The notes beneath the pieces are model-generated. The model made no database searches and was not told the origin of the DNA. It was given only the letters and a program-made list of their open reading frames with translations. Below, in pieces: positions 45,311 through 57,900 of a DNA stretch of 64,000 nucleotides; position 1 is the first letter of the stretch; each line of letters opens with the position of its first letter. Both the position numbers and the translations under genes were made by a program. The stretch is from Adenophora triphylla var. japonica (Eukaryota; Streptophyta; Magnoliopsida; Asterales; Campanulaceae), in contig JAFEMH010000335.1 in the NCBI GenBank assembly GCA_022495995.1, positions 360,001-424,000 on the forward strand, given 5' to 3'.

Positions 45311-45934
45311 TGAACGGGTCTGATCAACTTAGAGTATTGAATAAGGGAAAAATCGGTAATTCATGTTACAGCACCTAGGGAGTGACCGCGCCAGGCAAGG
45401 AGCGTGACCGCGCGGAGTTTCTGGAATTTTGGGGCGCGATGAAGGGACAATCGCGCGGTGCCTGTTTGGGCGGACGGGCGATCGCGCACTAGACAGGGGC
45501 GATCGCGCCCTAGTGCGGATTGGGCCTGATTTGCGACAGATTTGATACAAGACTCTAAAACCTTGCAGGGTTAATAGGCATTATAAATAAGTCCTAGTCA
45601 CTAGCAGTTTGATTTATGTAATTTCTAGTGTGATAGAGATTAGTAATTATAGGTGTTCCATGATTGTAATTTCTGGTGTGATAGAGATCAATAATTTTAT
45701 TTTAGGTGTTACAATGGTTTTTCTCTCTGTTTTTCTAAATATATGGTTTGCACAGTTGTGAATTTTTGTAATCAAGAATTCGTGTATTATATTAGAGATT
45801 GTATTTGGTGATTGCCAGTTGATAATAATATTCTTGCCCTGTTTTAGTGGACGTAGCCAAGTTGATGAACCACGTATATTATTGTGTTGTGTGATTGATT
45901 TATTTTCTTTGTTCTAAATAGATCTGTTATAACA
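45311..45934 (+). mobile_element. 3' LTR of copia element A
   Basis: It runs from TGAACGGGTCTGATC to ...GATCTGTTATAACA and is followed by AGTAT. It has many differences from the 5' LTR, so the insertion is old. TATAAATA is at 45582-45589, and GGCGATCGCGC-type motifs lie at about 45478 and 45499. Confidence 0.88.
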
Positions 45935-46276
45935 AGTATTAATAAAAGTGTATCAATAATAAATTTAAAATTTTCATTAGAATAATTAACGTAAACTTAT
46001 TTCTCAAATTACCTCCGTATTAAAAAAATAAGTGGAAGGATCATTTAAAATGGAGAAAATATTTATTTATTTAAATTACTTTTGGAGTTCAAAGTTTCAA
46101 CTGGAAACTTTAGTAAAAAATAAATAAAAAAATCTACGGAACGATGAAAATGTATGATATGATTCAAACTTGATTGCAAGAGGTACCATTTGTTGAAGCA
46201 CTTGTTGTCATACATCAGAAATAAATAAATTTTGTACTCAATTTATAAAAAAATTGGGCTATTTTCTTTTTAACTA

Positions 46277-46559
46277 CTCCCTCCGTCCGCTTACATGGTT
46301 CACACTTTCTATTTTAGGCGTCCGCTTACATGGTTCACACTTTGTTTCTTTCCTAAAAAGGAAACCTTAAATCACTATTCTCTCCACTCATTCTCTCTCC
46401 TACATTATTTTAATACTCACAACACCATTATAATTTACTATTCCCTCCACTCATTCTCTCTCTTATTTTATTTCACACTCACAACACTTTCAATATAATA
46501 CTCCCTCCTTAATAACCGTGTAAACAGTAACTGTGAATCTTCTAAGCGGATGGAGGGAG
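46277..46559. mobile_element. Stowaway-like MITE
   Basis: CTCCCTCCGTCCGCTTACATGG faces ...CTTCTAAGCGGATGGAGGGAG with TA duplication. An inner tandem repeat of CGCTTACATGGTTCACACTTT is present, and an inner CTCCCTCCTTAAT motif. It is a close relative of 11366-11649. Confidence 0.88.
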
Positions 46560-46589
46560 TACATCCGAAATGGTTTTTTAATTTTTTTT

Positions 46590-46790
46590 CAATAGACGAA
46601 GATACTTTAAGGAATATTGGCAATAATTTAATTATTATAATCAATATCTAAAAACTGTTCTTGATAGAATTTATAATAGTATATCAAGTATAAATTTAAA
46701 ATTTTCAATAGGATAGTATTAACATAAATTTATATTTAACGTATCTTCGTATTGAAATAAAATAAAATAAAAAGATTATTTTGAGATGGC
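46590..46790. mobile_element. MITE relic (myosin intron-1 family)
   Basis: GACGAAGATAC near the left pairs with GTATCTTCGT near the right, and the middle (TTTATAATAGTATATCAAGTATAAATTTAAAATTTTC in part) matches the family at 24492. Terminal CTCCCTCC ends are worn away. Confidence 0.5.
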
Positions 46791-46999
46791 GGGCTATTTG
46801 TTTATTTATTTATTTTTAAATTACTTTTGGACAGTGGCGAAGTCTGAATTATTATAGAATTATAGGAGAATGGGACTGAAAATAAAATAAAATCGCCTAT
46901 TGTAGTGCAGACCGATTTTCATTGATTTAAATTTCATTTCAAAACTCTAACTGAGATAATGTCAAAACATTAAATTGAAAATATAAGATTAATCTAATA

Positions 47000-47281
47000 C
47001 TCCCTCCGTCCCACGTTAGTTGAGACTAACTTTTTGGGCACACCAATTAAGGAAAATGAATAAGATAATGAAAATGTGTGGTAAAAAATGAAGAGAGAGA
47101 ATGAGTGGAGTTAATAGTAGGTTGGTTGAATAAATTGTATGGTGAAAAATGAAGAGAGAGAATGAGTGGGTGGGATAGGGTGAATATAAAATATTAAAAT
47201 TTTTGCCATTTTGGGCAGTCTCAACTAACGTGGGACGGCCCAAAAGGGAAATAAGTCTCAACTAACGTGGGACGGAGGGAG
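47000..47281. mobile_element. Stowaway-like MITE
   Basis: CTCCCTCCGTCCCACGTTAGTTG faces CAACTAACGTGGGACGGAGGGAG with TA duplication. The inner part repeats AATGAAGAGAGAGAATGAGTGG twice. Confidence 0.9.
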
Positions 47282-48615
47282 TATATAATAATGTTCAGTC
47301 TATAATCGCCTATTGACTTTAGACAAAGAACGACTGAGATCGATGCATAACCGCTACGATCCAAGGGCTGTCATTTGATAATTTATTTTATTCTTCAAGT
47401 CTAACCGTAAGATTAATTATCAATGCTTTAATCCAAAAACTCTTATTAAGCGGTTTCTAAAATTATCCTTGAATCTATCAATCACAACCTCTATCAATTC
47501 TTCGTGGTATCAGTATACTTCAGCTGTTTCAAATTAAATATGATCAAGAACTAATAAAACAATTTTTATAAAATTTTAAATATTGTTGTATTAATAATAA
47601 TATTTAAAATTTTATGAATAAATGAATTTTAGAAATTTTTTTGTTAAATTTCAATCAACTTAACTAAAAAAGTAAAGTTAAGAGATTTATAATGAGATTG
47701 ATAGATTATAATCCGTTTTGATTAATTAACTAACTAAATGGCATGACCTAATATCGATAACAGTTAAGTCCCCCCCCCCATATCTCAAGTATAGGGACAT
47801 TGAATACCAATGCTAAATCATAGGGATAAGAGTGTTAGTTATCCAATCCGAATGGGGTGTTTTTGTCCAAATTAACCAATAAATTATACCATTCCCTGGA
47901 AGATGAATAAATTATCCATAAATTATTTTCATAATTCGAAGCTAACAGTGAGGACGCCAACAATGGCTACCCTGTTCAAGACTTTCTACAAACCCACACA
48001 AACACACATCCAAACATTATCGGGGAAAAAATTTTCAACGTTCTGACTGAGTTTTTGTTGCCTCATAGCTGTTAGGCAAGTGGGACTATTTAGCAAAACA
48101 CTGTTGTATAGGTCTCCCCATAAATATTATCCTTTTAGGTAAAAAAAAACCTACTAATCTCAATTTTAATTTTCAAACTTCTTAAGATTTTGATTTCAGT
48201 TAATCAAGAATTTATCCTTTTAGGTAGAATAGATAGCTATGGTTGTAGCAAGAAGAGCCTTTCCCCCGAACTACCTTAATTGTCAGAGCTGACACAAAAT
48301 CCAACCCAAAGTCCTTTACCCCATCCGACTCTGGTAGCAAACACTCTTCTCCCTGAAGACGTTCCACCAAGCGTTGCTATGTGGTACATCAAAATCAGGC
48401 TACTGATTTTCACAAAAAAAAAAAAAAAGAAAGAAAGAAAGAAAGAAGGGCACTGATATGGCATTTGTAGGTATAGATTTAGTGTGTACTAACTATGTTG
48501 TTCAAATTACTTTCACCTTTATAGGATTTGACTGGTTTTCTATCCTCAATGTTGATTACTCAATGTCATCAATATTGTTGATACATGTAGATTCATTTTT
48601 ATTAAAGGTATGGCA
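47282..48615. other. Gene-free spacer
   Basis: I see no supportable gene. It includes a C run (about 47771-47779) and an AAAG microsatellite after an A run (48413-48447). Confidence 0.55.
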
Positions 48616-49539
48616 TGTTGAAAATGGGTAACGAAAGTTAATGACTTGTCGTTGACCTAACTTTCTAACGAAAGTTCGTTAACTTTCAACGGAGTTTGTT
48701 ATTCGTTAACGAAGTAAGTTACAAAATGTATTCTACATTTAATGTAGATTATGAAACTCATTTATTGTCACTAAAACCATTTCCGTGTGAATGAGAAATT
48801 AATGACAAAAGATTTATAACTTAACAAGAGTTAATGGGTCAAAGTTTGATTTGGGTTGGTCCCAAAATTGATTTGGACTTGTTGTGGCTAAAGGGCTGAT
48901 GAGCAGGCTGAAGAAGCTTCTGCACGGCCGTGCAAGTGTCTAGGACACGGCCATGCACCATGCCTTGCCTTGCCTCTCGACCGTGCAGAGCCTTGGACTC
49001 GACCGTGCATATTGCCTTTGCAAGGCCGTGCAGTTCCTTGGACACGGCCGTGCAAGTGCTGTTATACCCGAAAAGTTGTGACTTTTCAAGAGAAAAGCCA
49101 CAAACCCCTTAACTCTCCTTATATACTTCCCCTCCGAATTTCAATTCATATATTCAGTCATTTAAGCCTCTCTACCTATATTTGAGATAGATTAACCAAG
49201 CATAACCATTTCATCTTGTTGCATAAATTCCTTCAAGTCCGAAAGTTCCAAATAGTCAATTGTTCGTTAGATTTGTTAATTTGGAGTGCTCCTATTAACA
49301 AATAGAATTCGTTGCATCTCACGAGAAGTTTGTCATCAACCGTAAGCACCTGTGCGGGACAAATACTTCTTACGGAAATTGTGTTAAACACAAGCCTCGA
49401 CTACATCAAGTTTGTCTTTTCAATTTCCGTTATCTTTTCCGTTATCTTTCTCTTCTTCTTTGTTATTTCCTTAAGAAGCCTTAGTAGAAAATCCAAACAA
49501 TCGTAAGAAGTAATTGACGTTTCTTAAGGCGTTACTACA
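48616..49539 (+). mobile_element. LTR 1 and leader of copia family B array
   Basis: The LTR begins TGTTGAAAATGGGTAACG. The same start recurs at 54058 and 59452, each time after the polypurine tract ATGTGGGGGAT. The 3' end of the LTR cannot be fixed because no initiator-Met primer site (TGGTATCAGAGC) follows; LTR plus leader total 924 bases before the gag ATG. A palindrome cluster is at 48921-49052, with TGCACGGCCGTGCA perfect at 48921-48934. A TATA-like TATATA is at about 49119. Confidence 0.85.
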
Positions 49540-52500
49540 ATGTCTAATGATAAAGACACCTCCGAGTCATCCGGGCTTACTCCCCCTCAAGGCGATGCAC
49601 CGCTCAAGAATGTTGCACCCGCTACAACACCGTCTCACTCGGTTCATGGTGAGAAACCCCCAAAGTTCACCGGGGTGGATTTCAAGAGATGGCAACAAAA
49701 GATGCTATTCTACTGAACCACTCTAAGTTTGCATCGGTTCTTGAAAGAGGATCCGATTGTTGCAAATGGTGATCCCGACCCTCAAAGGCTTTTGGCCAAA
49801 GAGGCTTGGGACCATGGTATTTTTTTGTGTAAAAATTACATTTTGAATGGACTCGATGATGCACTATATAATGTGTACAAGCATCAGTCGAGTTAGCCAA
49901 GGCTTTATGGAGTACCTTGGAAAGGAAGTACAAGATTGAAGATGCCGGGTCAAAGAAGTTTGTCGTTGGCAAATATCTTGACTTCAAAATGGTGGATTCT
50001 AAGTTGGTAACAACTCAAGTTGATGAGTTCCAACTTATATTGCATGGTCTTGATGCCGAAGGAATGATAATGAATGATCCTTTCAAAGTGGCATCAATCA
50101 TAGAGAAGTTGCCGCCTTCATGGAAGGACTTCAAAAATTATCTCAAGCATAAGCGCAAAGAGATGACTTTGGAGGACTTGGTTGTTTGTCTTCAAATTGA
50201 AGAGAATAATCGAGACAATGAAGCCAAGGCTACCAAAGGCAAGATGGAGGCAAAAGTCAATCTAGCCGAGGCAAGCACTAGCGGCACCAAAAGGAAGCAT
50301 TCCGGGAATGCTAAGAAAGGGAAGAACAAAGGCTCCACAACTAAGAAGTTCAAAGGAGCATGCTATAATTGTGGCAAGCCGGGCCATATAGCAAAGGATT
50401 GTCGCCACCCAAAGAAGGAGGCGAACAATGTGGATGACATGGATCTTGATTTTGCTGCGGTGATCTTCGAGGCAAACGTGGAAAACTTGGATGACAATCC
50501 AAAGGAATGGTGGATAGATACCGGGGCTACCCGCCATATTTGTGCTAATAAGGAGAGTTTCTCTTCTTATACTCCCATTTCCGGAAGGAAATTGTATATG
50601 GGAAATTCAGCGACTTTCGATGTTCAAGGCATTGGAAATGTTGTATTGAAGATGACCTCGGGCAAAGAATTGACCTTGCTTGATGTGCTGCATGTTCCGG
50701 ACATCCGCAAGAATCTAGTTTCCCGTGCTTTGTTGAGTAAAGCCGGTTTTAGATTAGTTTTTGAATCCGACAAGTTTGTAATAACCAAGAATGGTTTATT
50801 CCTTGGAAAGGGTTACCTCGAGAAGGGACTTTTCAAGATGAATGTAATGAATGTTATCCGCCAAGGTGCGAAGAATAAAAATGTTGTTTCTTATGTTTAC
50901 TTGTCGGAAAGTCCTAGTTTATGGCATGATAGATTAGGTCATGTAAACTTCGACACTATTAAGAAGTTAGTTAAACAAGATTTAATCCAAATGACTAAAT
51001 CTGATTCAACTAATAAGTGCGAAGTTTGCGTTGAGGCAAAAATGATGAAGTCGCCATTTAATGCAATAGAAAGAAACACAACTCCTCTCGAATTAATTCA
51101 CACCGACATATGTGATTTAAAACTTGTGCAAACTCGAGGAGGTAAAAAGTACTTCATTACATTTATAGACGATTGCACTAAGTATTGTTATGTTTATCTC
51201 TTAAGAAGTAAAGATGAAGCCTTAGGGGCTTTCGAGACTTATAAGAAAGAAGTTGAGAATCAACTTAACTTAAAGATTAAGAAAATTAGAAGTGATAGAG
51301 GAGGAGAATATGAAGCTCCGTTTGAAGGACTATGTTGGGAATCCGACATAATTCATCAAACGACGGCTCCATATACCCCTCAGTCTAACGGAGTTGCTGA
51401 ACGCAAAAATCGGACTCTCAAAGAGATGATGAACACATTTTTGATAAGTTCAGGCTTACCCGATAACTTGTGGGGGGAAGCTATACTCACTTCTAACTAT
51501 ATTCTTAACAAGATACCCAAGAAAGGTATTGATAAAACACCCTATGAATTATGGCATAATCGTAGGCCGTGTTATAAATACCTTAAAGTGTGGGGGTGCC
51601 TAGCTAAGGTTGAAGTACCTAAGCCAAAGCAAATAAAGATCGGTTCCAAGTCGGTTGACTGCATCTTTATTGGATATGCCAATAACAGTAGTGCCTATCG
51701 ATTCATAGTGCAGAAGTCAGAAATTTCTGATATGAATGCAGGAATGACAATAGAATCAAGGAATGCAGTATTCTTTGAAAATATCCTTCCTGCCAAGGAT
51801 AGGAAAGAAGGGAATTCTCAAAAGAGAACACATGAATCTACAAACGGTCCATCTCAAGTAGAAGATGAAGGACCTGGACGTAGTAAAAGGGCAAGAGTGA
51901 AAAAGTCTTTTGGTCCTGATTTTCTATCATTTATGTTGGAAAACGAACCAGCTACTGTTAAAGAAGCGTTATCTGGACCGGACAAGATACGTTACGGAAA
52001 GAGGCTATTAACAGTGAGATAGAATCCATAATGCTTAATAATACTTGGGAGTTGGTTGATCTTCCTCCAGGATGCAAACCGTTAGGTTGCAAATGGATCC
52101 TTAAAAGGAAGTATAAGGCAGATGGATCTATCAATAAGTACAAAGCCCGGCTAGTAGTCAAAGGGTTTAGACAAAAGGAGGGATATGACTTCTTCGATAC
52201 ATATTCTCCTGTCACAAGGATCACATCCATACGTGTTTTTATAGCTATTACAGCCGTGCATAATCTTGAGATACACCAGATGGATGTGAAAACAGCTTTC
52301 TTGAATGGAGAGTTAGATGAAGAGATTTACATGGAACAACCCGAAGGGTTTGTTGTTCCAGGTAAAGAGCAAAAGGTGTGTAAACTTGTAAAGTCGTTGT
52401 ATGGACTCAAACATGCACCTAAACAATGGCATGAAAAGTTTGACCGAACTATGTTGTCAAATGGATTCAAGATAAATGAATGTGACAAATGTGTCTATAT

Positions 52501-53515
52501 CAAAGGAACATCTGAATCATTTGTAATAGTCTGTCTTTACGTGGATGACATGTTGATAATGGGAAGTACTCATGAATTGATCATGAATACCAAAGGCTTG
52601 TTAAAGAAGCACTTTGACATGAAAGATATGGGATTAGCTGATGTTATATTAGGAATAAAGATTTCTAGAACATCAGAAGGAATAGTTCTGTCACAGTCCC
52701 ATTATCTGGAAAATGTACTTCGAAAATTCGATGTCATTAACAGCCCTCCGGCTAAGACACCGGTAGACTTAACTCTACACTTAGCAAAGAACAGAGGGGA
52801 ACCAGTTTCTCAGTTGGAGTATGCAAGAATAATCGGTAGTCTGATGTACTTAACGAATTATACACGTCCATACATTGCATATTCAATGAGCAAACTAAGC
52901 AGGTTCACGAGTAATCCCAGTACAGATCATTGGAAAGCACTAATGAGAGTATTGAGATATTTAAAGTATACTATGAATCATGGGATACTTTATAAGAGAT
53001 ATCCAGCAGTATTAGAAGGATACTGTGATGCAAACTGGATATCGGACACAAAAGACTCAAAATCCACTAGTGGATATGTTTTCACAATAGGTGGAGGAGC
53101 AGTGTCATGAAAATCCTCCAAACAAACGTGTATAGCCAGATCCACGATGGAATCTGAGTTTATAGCTTTAGATAAAGCGGGAGAAGAAGCAGAATGGCTT
53201 AAGAACTTCTTAGAGGATATTCCTTGTTGAAATAAACCTGTGCCTGCTGTACTAATACATTGTGATAGTCAATCAGCAATAGGAAGAGCACAGAGCAGTA
53301 TGTATAATGGTAAGTCTAGACATATCTGTCGTAGACATAATACCATTAGACAGTTGATCAAGAATGGGGTTATCACAATTGACTATGTGAAGTCAAATGA
53401 TAACATAGCGGATCCGTTTATGAAAGGTATAAATAGAGATCAACTGTATAAACTGTTAAGGGGAATGGCCTTAAAACCCACAATAAAAGAACTCATAGTG
53501 GACACTCAACCTTGA
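49540..53515 (+). pseudogene. Copia B body 1: broken gag-pol
   Basis: Same polyprotein as body 2 but damaged. A stop at 49714-49716 (TTG to TGA) and a frame break near 49890 hit Gag. A long open part, 49917-52022, holds the rest of Gag, CCHC knuckle, protease ([12 protein letters not shown]) and integrase. A small change near 51980 shifts frame before reverse transcriptase (52031-53110, YVDDML). TGG-to-TGA stops follow at about 53108 and 53228, then RNase H up to 53515. Unlike bodies 2 and 3 it keeps the Gag segment [17 protein letters not shown], so it is ancestral for that trait. Confidence 0.9.
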
Positions 53516-54057
53516 GAATTGGAGATCCCATGCCCTTGGTTCAATGAGACAACCAAGCTATAAGTTCTAGTAGAATCACTTGGAAACAACAACTCGGTTG
53601 AATGACCTGGAGATGTTGAATACTCATTCCCAGAACATCCAAGTATAAGCACCTGCAGCAGTGGTGAGGATAAGTTGAGAAAACTTTTAATGATTCCTAT
53701 ACCTACGGGTGGAGTAGTGCAGGATACTCCTTATAGTATGAATCACCTATATAAGTGAGAAGTAACTTGGCCGCTTCTAATATGAACGCTTATGAATGAG
53801 ATACGGTCCAGGGCCGAAATGGACAAAACGTGAGAACAATAACTGTTAGAGCTATTATTATGTGAGTATTGTTGTCTTGGTATACATCATACAGTCACTG
53901 GTTCAAAGCGACTCGCTACCAAATGGCTAGTATATCCGATAATATTTCACTAGGGGAGATTCAAAGCCATAAGCTATCTATCCCGATGTAATAATGGTTC
54001 GCCGGAACTTTAAGACGAAATTGCATACATGCATTAATTGTCATTCATGTGGGGGAT

Positions 54058-54988
54058 TGTTGAAAATGGGTAACGAAAGTTAAGTTTGACTTGTCGTTGA
54101 CCTAACTTTCTAACGGAAGTTCGTTAACTTTCAACGGAGTTCGTTATTCGTTAACGAAGTAACTTACAAAATGTATTCTACATTTAATGTAGATTATGAA
54201 ACTCATTTATTGTCTCTAAAACCATTTCCGGGTGAATGAGAAATTAATGACAAAAGATTTGTAACTTAACAAGAGTTAAATAATGGGTCAAAGTTTGATT
54301 TGGGTTGGTCCCAAAATTGGTTTGGACTTGTTGTGGCTAAAGGGCTGATGAGCAGGCTGAAGAAGCTTCTGCACGGCCGTGCAAGTGTCTAGGACACGGC
54401 CGTGCACCATGCCTTGCCTTGCCTCTCGACCGTGCAGAGCCTTGGACTCGACCGTGCATATTGCCTTTACACGGCCGTGCAGTTCCTTGGACACGGCCGT
54501 GCAAGTGCTGTTATACCCGAAAAGTTGTGACTTTTCAAGGGAAAAGCCATAAACCCCTTAACTCTCCTTATATACTTCCCCTCCGAATTTCAATTCATAT
54601 ATTCAGTCATTTAAGCCTCTCTACCTACATTTGAGATAGATTAATCAAGCATAATCATTTCATCTTGTTGCATAAATTCCTTCAAGTCCGAAAGTTCCAA
54701 ATAGTCAATTATTCGTTAGATTTGTTAATTTGGAGTGCTCCTATTAACAAATAGAAGTCGTTGCATCTCACGAGAAGTTTGTCATCAACCGTAAGCACCT
54801 GTGCGGGACAAATACTTCTTACGAAAATTGTGTTAAACACAAGCCTCGACTACATCAAGTTTGTCTTTTCAATTTTCGTTATCTTTTCCGTTATCTTTCT
54901 CTTCTTCTTTGTTATTTCCTTAAGAAGCCTTAGTAGAAAATCCCAACAATCGTAAGAAGTAATTGACGTTTCTTAAGGCGTTACTACA
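54058..54988 (+). mobile_element. LTR 2 and leader of copia B array
   Basis: It serves as 3' LTR of body 1 and 5' LTR of body 2. Palindromes are better kept than in LTR 1: TGCACGGCCGTGCA at 54370-54383, and CACGGCCGTG at 54395, 54470 and 54492. It shares AAGTTTGACTTG and GAGTTAAATAATGG with LTR 3 against LTR 1. Confidence 0.88.
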
Positions 54989-57900
54989 ATGTCTAATGAT
55001 AAAGACACCTCCGAGTCATCCGGGCTTACTCCCCCTCAAGGCGATGCACCGCTCAAGAATGTTGCACCCGCTACAACACCGTCTCACTCGGTTCATGGTG
55101 AGAAACCCCCAAAGTTCACCGGGGTGGATTTCAAGAGATGGCAACAAAAGATGCTATTCTACTTGACCACTCTAAGTTTGCATCGGTTCTTGAAAGAGGA
55201 TCCGATTGTTGCAAATGGTGATCCCGACCCTCAAAGGCTTTTGGCCAAAGAGGCTTGGGACCATGGTAATTTTTTGTGTACCGTCGAGTTAGCCAAGGCT
55301 TTATGGAGTACCTTGGAAAGGAAGTACAAGATTGAAGATGCCGGGTCAAAGAAGTTTGTCGTCGGCAAATATCTTGACTTCAAAATGGTGGATTCTAAGT
55401 TGGTAACAACTCAAGTTGATGAGTTCCAACTTATATTGCATGGTCTTGATGCCGAAGGAATGATAATGAATGATCCTTTCAAAGTGGCATCAATCATAGA
55501 GAAGTTGCCGCCTTCATGGAAGGACTTCAAGAATTATCTCAAGCATAAGCGCAAAGAGATGACTTTGGAGGACTTGGTTGTTTGTCTTCAAATTGAAGAG
55601 AATAATCGAGACAATGAAGCCAAGGCTACCAAAGGCAAGATGGAGGCAAAAGTCAATCTCGCCGAGGCAAGCACTAGCGGCACCAAAAGGAAGCATTCCG
55701 GGAATGCTAAGAAAGGGAAGAACAAAGGCTCCACAACTAAGAAGTTCAAAGGAGCATGCTATAATTGTGGCAAGCCGGGCCATATAGCAAAGGATTGTCG
55801 CCACCCAAAGAAGGAGGCGAACAATGTGGATGACATGGATCTTGATTTTGCTGCGGTGATCTTTGAGGCAAACGTGGAAAACTTGGATGACAATCCAAAT
55901 GAATGGTGGATAGATACCGGGGCTACCCGCCATATTTGTGCTAATAAGGAGAGTTTCTCTTCTTATACTCCCATTTCCGGAAGGAAATTGTATATGGGAA
56001 ATTCAGCGACTTCCGATGTTCAAGGCATTGAAAATGTTGTATTGAAGATGACCTCGGGCAAAGAATTGACCTTGCTTGATGTGCTGCATGTTCCGGACAT
56101 CCGCAAGAATCTAGTTTCCCGTGCTTTGTTGAGTAAAGCCGGTTTTAGTTTAGTTTTTGAATCCGACAAGTTTGTAATAACCAAGAATGGTTTATTCCTT
56201 GGAAAGGGTTACCTCGAGAAGGGACTTTTCAAGATGAATGTAATGAATGTTATCCGCCAAGGTGCGAAGAATAAAAATGTTGTTTCTTATGTTTACTTGT
56301 CGAAAAGTCCTAGTTTATGGCATGATAGATTAGGTTATGTAAACTTTGACACTATTAAGAAGTTAGTTAAACAAGATTTAATCCAAATGACTAAATCTGA
56401 TTCAACTAATAAGTGCGAAGTTTGCGTTGAGGCAAAAATGACGAAGTCGCCATTTAATGCAATAGAAAGAAACACAAATCCTCTCGAATTAATTCACACC
56501 GACATATGTGATTTAAAACTTGTGCAAACTCGAGGAGGTAAAAAGTACTTCATTACATTCATAGACGATTGCACTAAGTATTGTTATGTTTATCTCTTAA
56601 GAAGTAAAGATGAAGCCTTAGGGGCTTTCGAGACTTATAAGAAAGAAGTTGAGAATCAACTTAACTTAAAGATTAAGAAAATTAGAAGTGATAGAGGAGG
56701 AGAATATGAAGCTCCATTTGAAGGACTATGTTGGGAATTCGACATAATTCATCAAACGACGGCTCCATATACCCCTCAGTCTAACGGAGTTGCTGAACGC
56801 AAAAATCGGACTCTCAAAGAGATGATGAACGCATTTTTTATAAGTTCAGGCTTACCCGATAACTTGTGGGGGGAAGCTATACTCACTTCTAACTATATTC
56901 TTAACAAGATACCCAAGAAAGGTATTGATAAAACACCCTATGAATTATGGCATAATCGTAGGCCGTGTTATAAATACCTTAAAGTGTGGGGGTGTCTAGC
57001 TAAAGTTGAAGTACCTAAGCCAAAGCAAATAAAGATCGGTCCCAAGACGGTTGAATGCATCTTTATTGGATATGCCAATAACAATAGTGCCTATCGATTC
57101 ATAGTGCAGAAGTCAGAAATTCCTGATATGAATGCAGGAATGACAATAGAATCAAGGAATGCAGTATTCTTTGAAAATATCCTTCCTGCCAAGGATAGAA
57201 AAGAAGGTAATTTTCAAAAGAGAACATATGAATCTACAAACGGTCCGTCTCAAGTAGAAGATGAAGGACCTAGACGTAGTAAAAGGGCAAGAGTGGAAAA
57301 ATCTTTTGGTCCTGATTTTCTATCATTTATGTTGGAAAAAGAACCAGCTACTGTTAAAGAAGCGTTATCTGGACCGGACAGTACGTTCTGGAAAGAGGCT
57401 ATTAACAGTGAGATTGAATTCATAATGCTTAATAATACTTGGGAGTTGGTTGATCTTCCTCCAGGATGCAAACCGTTAGGTTGCAAATGGATCCTTAAAA
57501 GGAAGTATAAGGCAGATGGATCTATCGATAAGTACAAAGCCCGGCTAGTAGCCAAAGGGTTTAGACAAAAGGAGGGATATGACTTCTTCGATACATATTC
57601 TCCTGTCACAAGGATCACATCCATACGTGTTCTTATAGCTATTGCAGCCGTGCATAATCTTGAGATACACCAGATGGATGTGAAAACAGCTTTCTTGAAT
57701 GGAGAGTTAGATGAAGAGATTTACATGGAACAACCCGAAGGGTTTGTTGTTCCAGGTAAAGAGCAAAAGGTGTGTAAACTTGTAAAGTCGTTGTACGGAC
57801 TCAAACAAGCACCTAAAAAATGGCATGAAAAGTTTGACCGAACTATGTTGTTAAATGGATTCAAGATAAATGAATGTGACAAATGTGTCTATATCAAAGG

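Larger units (their letters stand above)
41935..46057. mobile_element. MITE relic split by copia element A
   Basis: GTTAATTTAATTATTCTAATTAAAATTTAAAAA (41978 on) before the copia element and GTGTATCAATAATAAATTTAAAATTTTC...AGTGGAAGGATCATTT (45950-46045) after it are the two halves of a MITE of the intron-1 myosin family. Copia element A (42031-45934) with its AGTAT duplication sits between them. Confidence 0.65.

Noticed and set aside
48839..49045. Minus-strand 68-residue frame repeated in all three copia B LTRs
   Set aside because: It exists only because the palindrome cluster lacks stops; there is no conserved protein signal and it is antisense to the LTR.
50262..50537. Minus-strand frames opposite the copia zinc knuckle (also 55514, 60908)
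   Set aside because: Shadows of gag-pol; they follow codon complement of the true frame.
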